From: Odobenus rosmarus divergens
Taxonomy: Eukaryota > Chordata > Mammalia > Carnivora > Odobenidae
Assembly: GCF_000321225.1 (NCBI RefSeq)
Contig: NW_004450397.1
Span: forward strand, 3,100,484-3,164,483
Reading direction: 5' to 3'
Length of the DNA: 64,000 nt
The notes below the pieces were generated by a model. That model searched no databases and was not told the origin of the DNA. It saw only the letters and a list, made by a program, of their open reading frames with translations. Below, in pieces: positions 1 through 11,012 of this stretch. Numbering within the stretch: position 1 is the stretch's first letter; each line of letters opens with the position of its first letter. A program made the position numbers and the translations under genes.

Positions 1-106
1 ACCCAGGGGATTTTGCTCATTTGCCATTCATATTATTCCCAATGTTTTATTGCCAATGACATGGCTGACCCGAGGCAAAATTGCAAAGTAGCCAAAATTC
101 ATTTTA

Positions 107-300
107 TTTATTTTTTTAAAGATTTTATTTATTTATTTGTCAGAGAGAGAGAGAGAGAGAGAGGTAGAGAGCAAGCACAATCAGGGGGAGCGGCAGGCGG
201 AGGGAGAAGCAGGCTCCCCACTGAGCAAGGAGCCCAACGCGGAACTCGATCCTGGGATCCCCGGCCGAAGGCAGACGCTTAACCGGCTGAGCCACCCAGG
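107..300 (-). mobile_element. CAN SINE, full length
   Basis: A tRNA-Lys-derived SINE on the minus strand: poly-T/TTTA tail on the left, a GAGAGA-rich body, and the tRNA-like head ending GAGCCACCCAGG on the right. The flanks carry a 16-bp direct repeat (GCCAAAATTCATTTTA at 91-106, GCCAGAATTCATTTTA at 301-316, one mismatch), which is the target-site duplication. Open reading frames across it are repeat-derived and not genes. Confidence 0.95.
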
Positions 301-559
301 GCCAGAATTCATTTTAAAAGTCCTTCCTTCTTTCCATACATATCCTCCCCATTTTCTTGAGGAAGGCTGGATTGTATTCAGCCCCAGGAATGCTCAGATA
401 TCCACTGAAACTCGTTTAATTCATGAAGGGTTTTAGGCATCAAAACTTTGTCATCAGGCTCAAACTGATCTTCCCACTGCTAAACACACTCATAAACACT
501 CAGTCCTTATTTGACCTGACTTAGCAGCAGCATTTAATACAGCTGGTCACTCCCTCCTC

Positions 560-1225
560 CTTAATATACAAATTTTTTTGTCTCATTGGCCTCCTGGACA
601 TCTCATTTCCTGAGTTTTCTTTCTATGCCACCGATAGCTTCTTTTCAATCTCCTTTGCCTGTTCCTCCTCTTTTTTCTAAAGCACTGGGGGATCCAGTAC
701 TCATGTCTTGTTCCTCTACTCCTTCTCTCTTTTGGTGATCTCACTGCTTGAAATAACATCCTTCTACTAATGACTCTCATCATATCTCTTCTGTGGGCCT
801 TCCCCCTGAATTCCAGACTCATGTATCCAACCGCCTATTTGAAAGCATCTCTTGAATATTTACTAGGTATCTCAATGTTAAGCTGACCAAAATTGAGTTC
901 TGTATCTTCCCTAGAAAGTCTGCTCCTCCTGAAGTCTTTTCCGTCTCCCTTGAAAGAAACTCAATCATTTGAGTTAATCCAGGCAAAATCTCTGGAGACA
1001 TCCTGGGCTCCTTCTTTACCTCACAGCATACATCCAGCTTCACACATCGAACTTCAAACTACATTCAGAATTCAACCACTCCTGATCACATCCAATTACT
1101 TGCATTGCTATCCCTCTAATTGAACCATCATTATCTTCTGTCTGGATGACAATACTTTGTAATTACTTCCCTCATTTCTACCCTTGTCTTGGTTTCTGTC
1201 CCTTCAATAGCAGATCCTACTATTT
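560..1225 (+). mobile_element. L2-like LINE reverse-transcriptase relic
   Basis: In one forward frame around 880-960 the decayed product reads as the C-terminal side of an L2/CR1-clade reverse transcriptase (KLTKIEFCIFPRKSAPPEVF), followed by weaker similarity to the 'leucine-rich, HI...' part of the same domain near 1020-1100. Several stops and frame changes show it is dead. The family call rests on recognition of the typical wording; an L2 subfamily cannot be given from sequence alone. Confidence 0.65.
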
Positions 1226-1484
1226 GGTATAATTATTTAGGAGGTGATGCTAGTTAGCGTTGTAGGGCGTGGTGCTGAGAGAATGGTAAAAGCCAAAAAA
1301 AGATTTACTCTTGTGGACAACTGGGGCTCACTCCTGATTGGGGTCCTCTGAGAGACTGAGTGAAAAGTGTCTGAATTTTGCCACCAGGGATCAAGGAATC
1401 TGAGTTAGTTAACCCAACTGTTAGGATATCTCCTAAATCCAAAGAAGGCTAAGTGTTGTGCCTTTTTCTTTGTTATAGAACAAT

Positions 1485-2100
1485 GCTTTCTTGTCCTTTA
1501 GCATTGAAGGAATGTCCTGGCATTCCTCAAAACACTGGACCATAAAAATATCACTGATGTACCATGACTTTTCTAAGGTTTATCTAATTTCCAATTCACG
1601 TATGACTTACCAGAGCATCCAGAGCATTTGCCACTTCATGCTCACTAGGTTGATTAATATGATGTCATCCGCCAGTGGACCAGCATGATGTTCCTGGAGT
1701 GTTCCTTTAGAATCTATTGTAATGGAGAGCAGGAAGATTAACAAAGACCTAGGGCAAGACTTGGAATGTGCGCTTCTTTTCATCCAGGTGAATGCAAAGT
1801 GTTTTTGGTCCTCTTTTCTGATAATGATTTAAAAAATCATCTTCCAGGTCAATAGCAGCTGTGTTATTTGTTCTCATAGCAACACCACATACAACACAGC
1901 AGCTGTGAATAAAGCTACCACCTTAGTCTGTTTTATGGTGGTCCTCTATAATTTGCTGGGATCAACCTGGTTTTTGTAGGGGCCATACCAGTGAATTCAA
2001 TGAGAATATAATAGGGCCCCTCTTTTAAGACTCTGAGGATGGCACAAATTTCTGCCATTCCATCTGAGGTATAGATTGCCTTCAACTTGCTCTCTGGGGT
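1485..2100 (-). pseudogene. ERVL-type endogenous retrovirus pol (RT) relic
   Basis: Read on the minus strand, this segment resembles ERVL-class reverse transcriptase in order: an EDQKHFAFTW stretch (near 1780-1810), a VFVNLPAL stretch, then the catalytic box near 1660 decayed to ADDIILI (YIDD expected), and a QDIPSMLKDK-like stretch near 1515. Frames change several times and stops interrupt it, so it encodes nothing. An LTR (2101-2474) lies directly on its 5' side and may belong to a different element. Similarity fades left of about 1485; 1226-1484 is unassigned. Confidence 0.65.
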
Positions 2101-2474
2101 TGTGTTACTGGACTCAGATCATTGGGCCCAGCAATGGTCGAAACAAGGGTGGACCCCAAATTTAAAGATGTAGGCAAGGCTTCATTCGGGCAACACCTGC
2201 TGCTGAAGGGAGACACAGGACAAAAGTGACAGACTAGTTCCCAGAACAACAGCCAGGGCAAGTTTTTAAGGACCCAAGATGGGAAAGGAGTGCTGGCTCC
2301 GTGGCTGCGGGTGGGGGAAATACAGGGAATTGGGTGTGGAGGTGTACTTGAGACCTTCTTATATCCTATGTTACCATTTGCATATTAAGTCTCCACCTCT
2401 GGGTGTGATTTTTTTAGCATTATAATGAGGGTAAAAGGTAGTGAAAGGTTAAACTTACGGGCCATTATTGTCTC
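2101..2474 (-). mobile_element. LTR, minus orientation
   Basis: On the minus strand the segment starts TGAGACAATAATGG and ends CCAGTAACA, giving the TG...CA ends of a retroviral LTR. Inside are a TATA-like run (TTAAAAAC near 2260), and an AATGAAGCC hexamer near 2185 where AATAAA is usual, followed by a GGGGTCCACCC stretch typical of R/U5. No clear 4-6 bp target duplication is visible, so it could be a solo LTR in the ERVL relic or a rearranged end. Confidence 0.5.
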
Positions 2475-3394
2475 AGACTAGTTTGAACCAGTCTCAGTCG
2501 CGTTTGCTCCCTTGTCTGTACTCCATGCTGCAAGAAAAGCCCTAGGAGCCAGCAGGCAGTGCCCCGGGTGCACAGGGGCTCCTTCCCAAGGTCCCTGACT
2601 GTGTCTGCTGAATGCAGGGGTAGTTTCAGAAACTTACACTTGGCTTTTCCAACCATCATGGCTTAGGAGATTCCAAAAGGCTCTTACAAGAGAATTGTCA
2701 CCATGGCTGTGATAAAAGTTGTAGAACTTGGAAAAGAGAAATAGTCTGCTGTGAACTTTAGTTCTTCTTGCTGCATGATCCTGACCTGGATTTTCCTAGG
2801 TGGCTGTCCTTCATGGCATACCACTGGGTAACGCAGGAGAGCATTGATATTTTCCGTCTCTGTACTCCATGAACTGCAGCAGCTTGCCCCTACTCAGTCT
2901 CTTCAAAGAGAATGATACCATAGTGAATGACTCTGCACACGACTTCTCTTTTTTGTTCTGGACTCTGAAAGTCATACTTTAGCAAGATAAACTTGGCAGA
3001 GGCATGATTAAGATCAGTGAATCTGTCCAAAGCAAAGCAAAAAGGGTACAAGATTCCTCATCAAATGCTTTAAAAGAAAGTCCTAGCTATCATTTGTTGC
3101 TCCTCCTTGGATGTCCCTGAGACCCGCCTATTGTGTCCTTACTATAAAAGGCCCAGTGGAATGCGACAGCCAATACTTCCTTGCTCTTGCCGACTCGGTG
3201 CACCTTTTCCCAACACTGCACTCAGAGACGTCACCACTGGTAGTTTGAAATCAGCCACAGGTGAAAAGCATTTACCACGTGGAAACAAATCCTGGTCTTT
3301 TTTTCTCTCTTAGAGACCTAATTGTTAACATTTCCCAGCACACTGCTGACACCTTTTGTTTAACAAGTATGAGTAGGTTTTTGACTCCTTATAA
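2475..3394. other. Unassigned sequence
   Basis: About 0.9 kb with no recognisable repeat or credible exon. Short forward and reverse ORFs of 60-70 codons (for example 3107-3313) have no family resemblance that I recognise. Confidence 0.4.
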
Positions 3395-3785
3395 CCAACA
3401 ATTAATTGACAAGAATCAAAGTCCAAAGCCATGAAAAGACATGGAGGAATCTTAAATACTTATTACTACATAAAAGGAGCCAATCTGAAAAGGCTACATA
3501 CCGTATGGTTCTAATTATATGACATTCTGGAAAAGGCAAAACTATGGCGACAGTCAAAAGATCAGTGGTTGCTGGGTGTGGAGTAGATATGAGTAGGAGG
3601 GCACAGAGGATCTGCAGGGCAGTGAAAATACTCTGTATGATATTATAATGATAGATATGTGTCATTATACAGTTGTCCAAACTCATAGAATGTGCAACAC
3701 CAAGAGTGAACCCTAATGTGAGCTATGGATGTTAGGTGATCGTGATCATCAGTGTAGGTTCATTGATTATCGAAAGTGGACTTCA
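3395..3785 (+). mobile_element. Ancient L1 (L1M-type) 3' fragment
   Basis: Forward-strand L1 3' region: the wording 'ACATACCGTATGGTTCTAA', then 'GATCAGTGGTTGCTGGG' and 'AACACCAAGAGTGAACCCTAA' is that of mammalian L1M 3' sequence. The same segment occurs in reverse at about 55.9-56.3 kb, which supports the call. Confidence 0.8.
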
Positions 3786-3879
3786 ACTACCTCCATTTTG
3801 ACCTCAGTTTAATAGATTCTTCCTAACTGATTAAATTTTTCTTTCCAGCTTATCTCCTAACTCAGGCAAAAGACCCTGG

Positions 3880-4420
3880 GGGGCAGGCGGGCAAAGCATC
3901 CCTAGATGGGAACTGAAACCACCTCTTCCAGCAATAAGGACTGTTCTGAGCCAGCATGACCCCGCCTGAGATTGACTCCAAGAGGATAACTGATTTAACC
4001 TTCACTGCCTACCTGCTCTTACCCACCCACATTTGCCCCACATTTTCCTTGCATAAACCTGAAAGTATTTTTGGCATTTCGGAGAGAATTTTTTTTTTAA
4101 GATTTTATTTATTTATTTGACAGAGAGAGTGAGACAGCGAGAGAAGGAACACAAGCTGGGGGAGTGGGAGAGGGAGAAGCAGGCTTCCCGCTGAGCAGGA
4201 CTCTGGGATCATGACCTGAGCTGAAGGCAGATGCTTAACGACTGAGCCACCCCGGCATCCCTTGGAGAGACTTTTTCAGACATCTGCTGTCTTCCTGGTG
4301 TTGGCCTTAATTAAAATACATTGCTTTCTTGTTTCACCACCACCGGTTTCTCTGCCTTTGGATTTTGCCAGCAGTGAGTGGTGGAACCCAATCTGTTTGC
4401 CCCCCCAACCCCACCCCCCA
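3880..4420 (+). mobile_element. Possible LTR, interrupted by a SINE
   Basis: The sequence on both sides of the SINE at 4093-4263 looks like the U3-R-U5 part of a retroviral LTR: GC-rich upstream part, a TGCATAAACCTGA TATA-like box near 4053, then an ATTAAA hexamer near 4311 followed by a TTGCTTTCTTGTTTCACC stretch. Ends and target duplication are not visible, so the call is tentative. Confidence 0.35.
4093..4263 (-). mobile_element. CAN SINE with internal deletion
   Basis: Minus-strand SINE with tail, GAGAGA body and head. The stretch between 'GAGCAGGA' and 'CTCTGGGATC' has lost about 30 bp relative to other copies in the window (for example 8556-8761). Flanking repeats GGAGAGAATTTT (4081-4092) and GGAGAGACTTTT (4264-4275) mark the target duplication. 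Confidence 0.93.
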
Positions 4421-4679
4421 TCTCCCCACCTCTCCGGGAGCCAAGTGCTATGGCACCCCTGCACCCAGGCTCCATCGTGACAAATGTACCACTCTGGTAA
4501 GAGCTGTTGATAATGGGAGAGGATGCGCATATGTGGGGACAAGGGGTGTATGGGAAATCTCTGTACCTTCCACTCAAGTTTGCCAGGAACCTGTAACAAC
4601 TCTAAAAAATAAAGTCGTTAAAAAAATTCAGCAGGTTCCTTCAATAAGAAAAAAAGAATCAAAGCTCCAGTTACTTTTC

Positions 4680-4790
4680 ACTTGGCCGAGTTACTATCTC
4701 TGAAGCTCCTTTCCTTGTCTGCAAAATGGAAAGTATTGATACTGCCCTATTTACAGAAAATAATGATTTTATAAGAACATTTTTAAACTA
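4680..4790 (+). mobile_element. MIR fragment
   Basis: Contains the MIR core wording 'CTGAAGCTCCTTTCCTTG' 'TCTGCAAAATGGAAAG' followed by a decayed 'ATAATGAT' segment. It is old, short and without a visible target duplication. Confidence 0.55.
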
Positions 4791-6681
4791 AGAGGTATTT
4801 TATAAGCACTTCAAGACAGGGATCAACAGCTGTATTCCTGAAGCATTTTATTTTTCCTGGGGTAACTCAAGTGCCTGGCACACACTTGTCCCTCTGAACT
4901 CCTCCCACAAAAAAACAAAACCAAACCCCTGCAAAGGCATTAGCAAGAAATGTTAGATTTACAAGTAATTTCACAGCAGAGGTGGAGGAATTTTACTTTG
5001 TATGTGACTTAGCCAAGGATTTGGTACTATTTCCCCCAAACCTGATAGGTTGGGCCACTAACTGTGTTGTCTTCTTTCTGGAAACATGCCTCTCCCCGCA
5101 CCTATGCCTACCGCTTTCCTCCCTTCACATTATGTAAATTACTTCCCACTTCAGGAGTCTTGGGAGATAAACAGGAAGCTTTTTAGGACCCTGCTACTGG
5201 CATCTCTTTAACGAATCTGTCTTTTCCTACAAAGGGAATTCTCCAGCGAGCTGCAAAGAAAAGAGCATTTTTTTCCCAGGTACTATATATTTTCCTAAGA
5301 AAATATTTCTATCCTGACATTTATATAAACTCTGTCCCTTTAGGTTGAATGAATGGAAGGGAAAAACACAAGATTTATAAGCACTTCTCAAGCCTCAGGG
5401 CTCAGCCACTCCTGCTAGGATGGGTGAGGGCATGAGTACTGAAAATGTTTTCACCTCTTCCCCGAGGATACTGAAAATGTTTTCACCTCTTCCCCGAGGG
5501 CATCTTCTCCACCGTAGTCCACCTCGCAGTCTGGAGATTCTATAGTTCTTGCCAGAAGTGGATAATTATAGGAGCCCAAGGACATATAGGTGCATGGGAG
5601 AGTAGGTGTTAAGCCCAGTCCGGATTCTCAACTACATCAAAGCCTGGACACTTGACTCTGTGCTTGCTGCCCTCACCCCCACCCCTATTGTCTATGAGGG
5701 CTATCCTGGGCTTCCATCAGCCCCTCCCTGAGGCTCCCTGCCTCCAGTCAGCGGAAAGGTTCCTGGGAAGGCAGTTTAGCCTAACCAGCTGGAACACCCA
5801 TGAATAAAAACCTAACAAACTAGAGTAGCTTCCTGCCTTTGCTCTTGGCCTCAGTTTCTGGGAGACCAGAGTAGAGTTTGCCTCTTGATATAATCTATTC
5901 TGAGATACCTATCCTGCCCACAATAGAAAAAAAAAAAAAAAAAAGCTGATTATTTCTCCCTAGAGAGTCCTGGCCCTCCTTGTTTTTGGTCCTGTCCGGG
6001 AATAGGCAGCCTGCACCATCTGTCCTTAGTGGGTAGAGTCTAAACAGGACCTGAAGCTGAAGAATTCTTGGGGAATTCTTCCTCTGGGGAACTGGCCTGG
6101 GGGGAGGGGGGCAGTTGCTGAACCATAAGAACTGTAGTTTCCCAAGTTTGAAGCGGAACTTCCCCATGCAAACTCCCTTTTGGTTTTACGTGTAACCTGA
6201 AAGCAGCCAAATTTCTCCCGTCCTTCCTCATTCTAAAATTTTCTTTACCAATTGTAAAAGTTTGGCAAATTTCTTATCCATCTTGCTTCTGTCTCTTAGC
6301 TACCCGAGTTTCTTCAGAAAAATCTTACTGTAAATTGCTCCTGTAACTACCCATCACAATCTGGATTATCTTTCTGACTTTGTCTCAGAGCATCATCTTG
6401 TTTGAATCCATCTTGGCACAGTCTCTCCAGTTCTGGAAACTGGGCTGAGACCTTGTCTCCCCTGTTACCTGTATGGCCAGAATGGATATGCTACCCCTGA
6501 TAAATCCCTGTCTCTCAGGATATCCATATTCCCAGATACCTCTTTGAGGTCACAGGAGACCTTTGAGGCCTTGAAACCTGGAGTCATTCTGAATGCTAGG
6601 CCTTGAAATGTATATTTTCATCCCCAAATCTTCCTCTCCAGTCTTTACTACTGGGTGCCTTAAAAATGTTTATATTTTTAG
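4791..6681. other. Mostly unique sequence
   Basis: About 1.9 kb with no recognised transposon apart from the 32-bp tandem duplication and an A18-type homopolymer at about 5927-5944. ORFs on the minus strand near 5.9-6.2 kb run through that homopolymer and show no family features. Nothing supports an exon. Confidence 0.4.
5437..5500. repeat. 32-bp perfect tandem duplication
   Basis: Two head-to-tail copies, 5437-5468 and 5469-5500, of a 32-bp unit beginning TACTGAAAATG and ending TTCCCCGAG plus one base. They differ only at the last base (A against G). Confidence 0.95.
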
Positions 6682-6789
6682 GGGCGCCTGGCTGGCTCAG
6701 TTGGTGGAGCGTGCGACTCTTGATCTCGGGGTTGTAAGTTTGAGCCCCGTGTTGGGTGTGGAGATTACTTAAAAATTAAAAATTAAAAA
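6682..6789 (+). mobile_element. Short-form CAN SINE (head only)
   Basis: The tRNA-like head (GGGGCGCCTGGCTGGCTCAG) is followed by the variant 'GTTGTAAGTTTGAGCCCC', 'GGTGTGGAGATTACTTAAAA' and an A-rich tail, without the CT-rich body of full-length copies. Short repeats TATTTTTAG flank it (near 6673-6681 and 6793-6801). Confidence 0.88.
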
Positions 6790-6799
6790 AAATATTTTT

Positions 6800-7317
6800 A
6801 GATCTTTTAAAAAATTTTAAAAAATTTATTTTCTAGTAATACGTAGCTTTCACTTGATAGGACTCTACTTCAGCTGCTGAAAGACAGAAAATACCCTGAT
6901 TTAACCTGTTATTCTCTACCTTAGACCTCTGATCTTCCTTGAGGTACACCTCCAGTTTCTAAAATCATCCATGGACACTGGGTTAACCATCAATTTCTAG
7001 CCTGCTACTTCATGAGGTTGTTTCTTGGACTTAAGCTTGATTCATTCACCAGCTGAAAATTTTTCTGATCCCCGGTGAAACAGGTATAAACATGAACCTT
7101 CGTCATTCCCCCCCAAGACTAGATCGCCCATCTTATTATAGTTTCCACATTCTCTTGCGGAATTTGGAAGGTTGTTCCAAGAATGGACAATCTCCTTGAA
7201 CTCTGTATCAAAGAGCTTAGAGTTCAGCTGGAAGGGAAATGCTCCTAGCTCAGTTCCTTGAAAATATCAGGACTCATAAAATAGAAAAGCAAAGAACTCT
7301 ATGAGAGACACAGAAAT
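6800..7317. other. Unassigned sequence
   Basis: About 0.5 kb with no recognisable repeat, RNA gene or exon. Confidence 0.4.
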
Positions 7318-7510
7318 ACTCAGTGCCAGGCTTTGCTTTATCACTAATTAAATGAGGTAACTAAAAACAAGTCACTTAACCTTTTCGTGCTTCATTTTCC
7401 TTATATATCAAAAGGGAAATAATAATAACAAGATTTGTTGTGAGACAAAATTCAATAATGGGAAAGTGCTTTGAAAAATATGAAACTGTACTGGGGTAAG
7501 GTAATTTTAT
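7318..7510 (+). mobile_element. MIR element
   Basis: Good MIR core: 'CAAGTCACTTAACCTTT', 'GCTTCATTTTCCTTAT', then 'GGGAAATAATAATAAC' and a degenerate 'TTGTTGTGAG' and 'AAAGTGCTTTGAAAA'. It is an old copy with several indels. Confidence 0.8.
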
Positions 7511-7929
7511 TATTATATAGCCTAAGATGCTTTGGTTTTCCAATTTCAGTTGAAATTAAACAATTGAACATGAAACATCAATTTCATAAAGGGACTATAG
7601 CAGAATGAACAGTAGTAAAAAGATCAATTTAATCTAGACTTCATATTTTTATTATGTGAAATCATTTAAAAAGAAATGATATTTTTACTCATAATTTTGG
7701 TTTAAGAAAGAAAATATATTGGAACAATTGCAAAGAATTGGGCCATTAATTTTATTAGATTTGACATCATTTAAATATGCTTCAAGTAAAGGTTATGTTT
7801 GTTTCATGCTACAGAAATGGTAAACTCAAATGATAACACCACACAAGCAAAATTAAAAGGGCTTTATCTTATGCATAAAAAAAAGAGGGGGCCGTTTCAT
7901 GCAAAATATTAGTATGGTAAATAGGTCTT
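7511..7929. other. Unassigned AT-rich sequence
   Basis: About 0.4 kb, AT-rich, no recognised feature. Confidence 0.4.
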
Positions 7930-7946
7930 AATAATTTTTGCCTCAG

Positions 7947-8143
7947 GGGCGCCTGCGTGGCTCAGTCAGTTAAGCGTCTGCCTTTGGCTCAGGTCATGAT
8001 CCCAGGGTCCTGGGAGCGAGTCCTGCTTTGGGCTCTCTGCTCAGCGGGGAGTCTGCTTCTCCCTGGACTCTCTCTCCCTCTGTGCTCTCCCTCCCCCCCA
8101 CAAATAAACAAACAAACAAACAAATAAATAAAATCTTTAAAAA
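7947..8143 (+). mobile_element. CAN SINE, full length
   Basis: Forward SINE with head, CT-rich body and a tail that includes a (CAAA)n stretch before the usual AATAAAATCTTT. The 17-bp target duplication is AATAATTTTTGCCTCAG (7930-7946) against AATAATTTTTGCCTGAG (8144-8160). Confidence 0.97.
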
Positions 8144-8160
8144 AATAATTTTTGCCTGAG

Positions 8161-8542
8161 GATTATTATGTCACAAGAAGAGCAAGTAATTTCTTTCACC
8201 TAAAATTCATTATGATTAAAGACTTTAAATTCAACTGAAAATTTTTATCATTAGAAATTTCATCAGAGTTTTTAACCTTTTGGCCCTCCTGTTTGTTGCT
8301 GCAGATTTTCAAGGTAGCATTCAAGGTGATTCAGCAACTCCTCTGCTTGCTTAAAATGATTTGAATTCCATTCACGATCACAAGGGTGAACAATCACGGT
8401 ACAAAGAAATCCCTGAACAATCTTTTATTTTCAGGCAGCCTTCCCATCTTAATGCCTCGTATCGCTGAATCAGAACACCCCCTTGGAGCAGACTGGGCAT
8501 ACTGTGTTCTACCTGGGCTTTTCTATCAGGCAGGTCTGCTTT
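8161..8542. other. Unassigned sequence
   Basis: About 0.4 kb without a recognised repeat or exon. Confidence 0.4.
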
Positions 8543-8555
8543 TCCAAGTGGAATT

Positions 8556-8761
8556 TATTTATTTATTTTTTTAAAGATTTTATTTATTTATTTGATAGAG
8601 AGAGAGAGACAGCAAGAGCCGGAACACAAGCAGGGGGAGTGGGAGAGGGAGAAGCAGGCTTCCCGCGGAGCAGGAGCCCGATGCGGGGCTCGATCCCAGG
8701 ACCCTGGGACCATGACCTGAGCCGAAGGCAGACGCTTAACGACTGAGCCACCCAGGCGCCC
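8556..8761 (-). mobile_element. CAN SINE, full length
   Basis: Minus-strand SINE close to the consensus seen across the window, including the CGATGCGGGGCTCGATCC box of the tRNA-like part. Target duplication: TCCAAGTGGAATT (8543-8555) and TCCAAGTGGGATT (8762-8774). Confidence 0.97.
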
Positions 8762-8859
8762 TCCAAGTGGGATTAAAGTTGTTTCCAAATCTGGTGTCAA
8801 GAGCACTGGTCAAAAACAAAAACAAACAAAAGCACTGGTCTTTAGAGTGAAGTGAATAA

Positions 8860-8912
8860 AAAATATATGTGTAGATATATATGTATGTATATATATATAC
8901 ATATATATGGAT
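8860..8912. repeat. AT/GTAT-rich microsatellite
   Basis: Alternating purine-pyrimidine run made of ATATAT and GTAT units (for example TATGTATGTATATATATA). Confidence 0.8.
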
Positions 8913-9046
8913 GTTTCTATTTCCATCTTAAAAATAAGAAATTAAGCTTTATTAGTAATAAAACACCATTTGACATTAGTGTCCTGGTATAATGCCCAGT
9001 ATTAATAGGTCATGTGTTATATTTGTAAACTAAAAACACACATACA

Positions 9047-9244
9047 TGGGGGGTGCCTAGGTGGCTCAGGCGGTTAAGCATCTGACTCTTGATTTTGCCT
9101 CAGGTCATGATCTCAGGGTCCTGAGATCAGTCCCCACATCAGGCTCCCAGCTCAGCCTGCAGTCTGCCTGAGATTCTCTTCCTCTGCCCCTCCCCCTGCT
9201 CACACACTCTCCCTCTCTCTCTAAAATAAATAAATAAAATGTTT
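9047..9244 (+). mobile_element. CAN SINE, full length
   Basis: Forward SINE with the older variant head 'GCATCTGACTCTTGATTTTG' and a tail AATAAATAAATAAAATGTTT. An imperfect target duplication is visible: AAAACACACATACAT before, AAACACGCACATTAT after. Confidence 0.92.
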
Positions 9245-9259
9245 AAACACGCACATTAT

Positions 9260-9743
9260 TGGAGTCCACTTGTTTAGAGCACCAGAAAAGATGGTGTAGA
9301 TGGTGAAAGTACTTAAAAGTCTACAGCATTTCTAATTTCTCCTCTTTTTTCTTCTTCGTCCTCCTGGTTCTCAAAATTCTGAACAATTCAACTCTGTGTA
9401 TGATATTCAGCAAAAAAAAAAAGAGTCCCGTAGATAACTTAGTCTCTCACATGAGGAAATAATACAGGGACCGTCTCCTTCTTACACCTTTGGAGTCTCA
9501 TACTCAGCTCCAAATGGCAGGGCAGACTACGTAGCTCCCTTTTTGGTTGTTAGAAGGTAGGTATTTGGCACCCTGTTGCTAATAAGGTTTTTTTTTTTCC
9601 CAGATGTTTATATTTGTTGTTATCCTGATTTACAAACATGCATTTAAATTTATACTCTTCTACTGTTAGGGAGGAAAACCTTCTCTAGACAGTTAGATTC
9701 AGTAGTGAGGGCCTGTGAATTTTACTGACCAAAGGTTAATAGG
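9260..9743. other. Unassigned sequence
   Basis: About 0.5 kb with short A and T runs (near 9410 and 9588) but no recognised element. Confidence 0.4.
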
Positions 9744-9760
9744 AGAAAAATAAATTTATT

Positions 9761-9961
9761 GGGGCACCTGGGTGGCTCAGTGGTTAAGCATCTGCCTTCA
9801 GCTCAGGTCATGATCCCAGGGTGCTGGGATTGAGCCCCGTGTCATCAGGCTCCTTGCTCAGTGGGGAGCCTGCTTCTCCCTCTCCCTGCCAGTCCCCTTG
9901 CTTCTGCTCATGCCCTCTCTCTCTCTCTGTCAAATAAATAAATAAAATCTTTAAAAAAAAA
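9761..9961 (+). mobile_element. CAN SINE, full length, perfect TSD
   Basis: Forward SINE with an intact head and tail. The 17-bp duplication AGAAAAATAAATTTATT is identical at 9744-9760 and 9962-9978, pointing to a comparatively recent insertion. Confidence 0.97.
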
Positions 9962-10069
9962 AGAAAAATAAATTTATTAATATTTTTACATATGTGGGTG
10001 TTCACAGAAAAGAAGTGAAACTCAAAAGAAGTAGTTTGGGAGACTATAGACTTGGGAGCTTACATACTC

Positions 10070-10848
10070 TTTTTTTTTTTTTNNNNNNNNNNNNNNNNNN
10101 NNNNNNNNNNNNNNNNNNNNNNNNNNNNNNNNNNNNNNNNNNNNNNNNNNNNNNNNNNNNNNNNNNNNNNNNNNNNNNNNNNNNNNNNNNNNNNNNNNNN
10201 NNNNNNNNNNNNNNNNNNNNNNNNNNNNNNNNNNNNNNNNNNNNNNNNNNNNNNNNNNNNNNNNNNNNNNNNNNNNNNNNNNNNNNNNNNNNNNNNNNNN
10301 NNNNNNNNNNNNNNNNNNNNNNNNNNNNNNNNNNNNNNNNNNNNNNNNNNNNNNNNNNNNNNNNNNNNNNNNNNNNNNNNNNNNNNNNNNNNNNNNNNNN
10401 NNNNNNNNNNNNNNNNNNNNNNNNNNNNNNNNNNNNNNNNNNNNNNNNNNNNNNNNNNNNNNNNNNNNNNNNNNNNNNNNNNNNNNNNNNNNNNNNNNNN
10501 NNNNNNNNNNNNNNNNNNNNNNGTTTGTTTCCTGAGATTAAGAATTCCTCATATCAGTGAGATCATATGATACTTGTCTTTCTCTGATTGACTTATTTCG
10601 CTTAGCATAATATCCTCCAGTTCCATCCATGTCATTGCAAATGGAAGGATTTCGGTGTGCTTTTTTTGATGGCTGCATAATATTCCATTGTATATATATA
10701 CCACATCTTTTTATCCATTCATCTGTTGATGGACATCTTGGCTTTTCCACAGTTTGGCTATTGTGGACATTGCTGCTATAAACATCGGGGTGCACATACC
10801 CCTTTGGATCACTACATTTGTATCTTTGGGGTAAATACCCAGTAGTGA
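10070..10848 (-). mobile_element. L1 3' end (ORF2 C-terminus), split by an assembly gap
   Basis: Right of the gap, the minus strand encodes the C-terminus of L1 ORF2 in two frames: LLGIYPKDTNVVIQRGMCTP and FIAAMSTIAKLWKSQ near 10720-10840, then after a frameshift WIKRCGIYIQWNIMQPSKKA toward 10640. It is 5'-truncated at about 10848. The T run at 10070-10082, left of the gap, fits the poly-A tail, so the gap would cover the 3' UTR. The ORF spanning the N run is an artefact. Confidence 0.88.
10083..10522. other. Assembly gap (440 N)
   Basis: Unbroken N run. It is entered from a poly-T run and left inside L1 sequence, so it most likely hides the L1 3' UTR; its true length is unknown. Confidence 0.99.
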
Positions 10849-10886
10849 TCTTAACAAAAGAAGGAAGGTTTGGAAACAAAACAAAA

Positions 10887-11012
10887 AGGGCACCCGGCTG
10901 GCTCAGCCAGTAGAGCACACAACTCTTAATCTTAGGGTTGTGAGTTTGAGCCCCACGTTGGGTGTAGAGATTACTTAAAAATAAAAATCTTAAAAATAAA
11001 TAAATAAATAAA
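10887..11012 (+). mobile_element. Short-form CAN SINE (head only)
   Basis: Head 'GGGCACCCGGCTGGCTCAGC' followed by 'GTTGTGAGTTTGAGCCCC' and 'GGTGTAGAGATTACTTAAAA', then a (AAAT)n tail; the CT-rich body is absent. Same short class as 6682-6789. Confidence 0.88.

Noticed and set aside
4262..4703. Overlapping ORFs on both strands up to 124 codons
   Set aside because: They start in or near a SINE, cross a C-rich low-complexity stretch and a possible LTR, and have no motif.
7947..8060. Possible tRNA gene (A- and B-box-like words in SINE heads here and elsewhere)
   Set aside because: No tRNA cloverleaf or 3' end; the words belong to the tRNA-derived head of CAN SINEs.
9994..10570. Two 170-190 codon ORFs
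   Set aside because: Almost entirely N; they are artefacts of the assembly gap.
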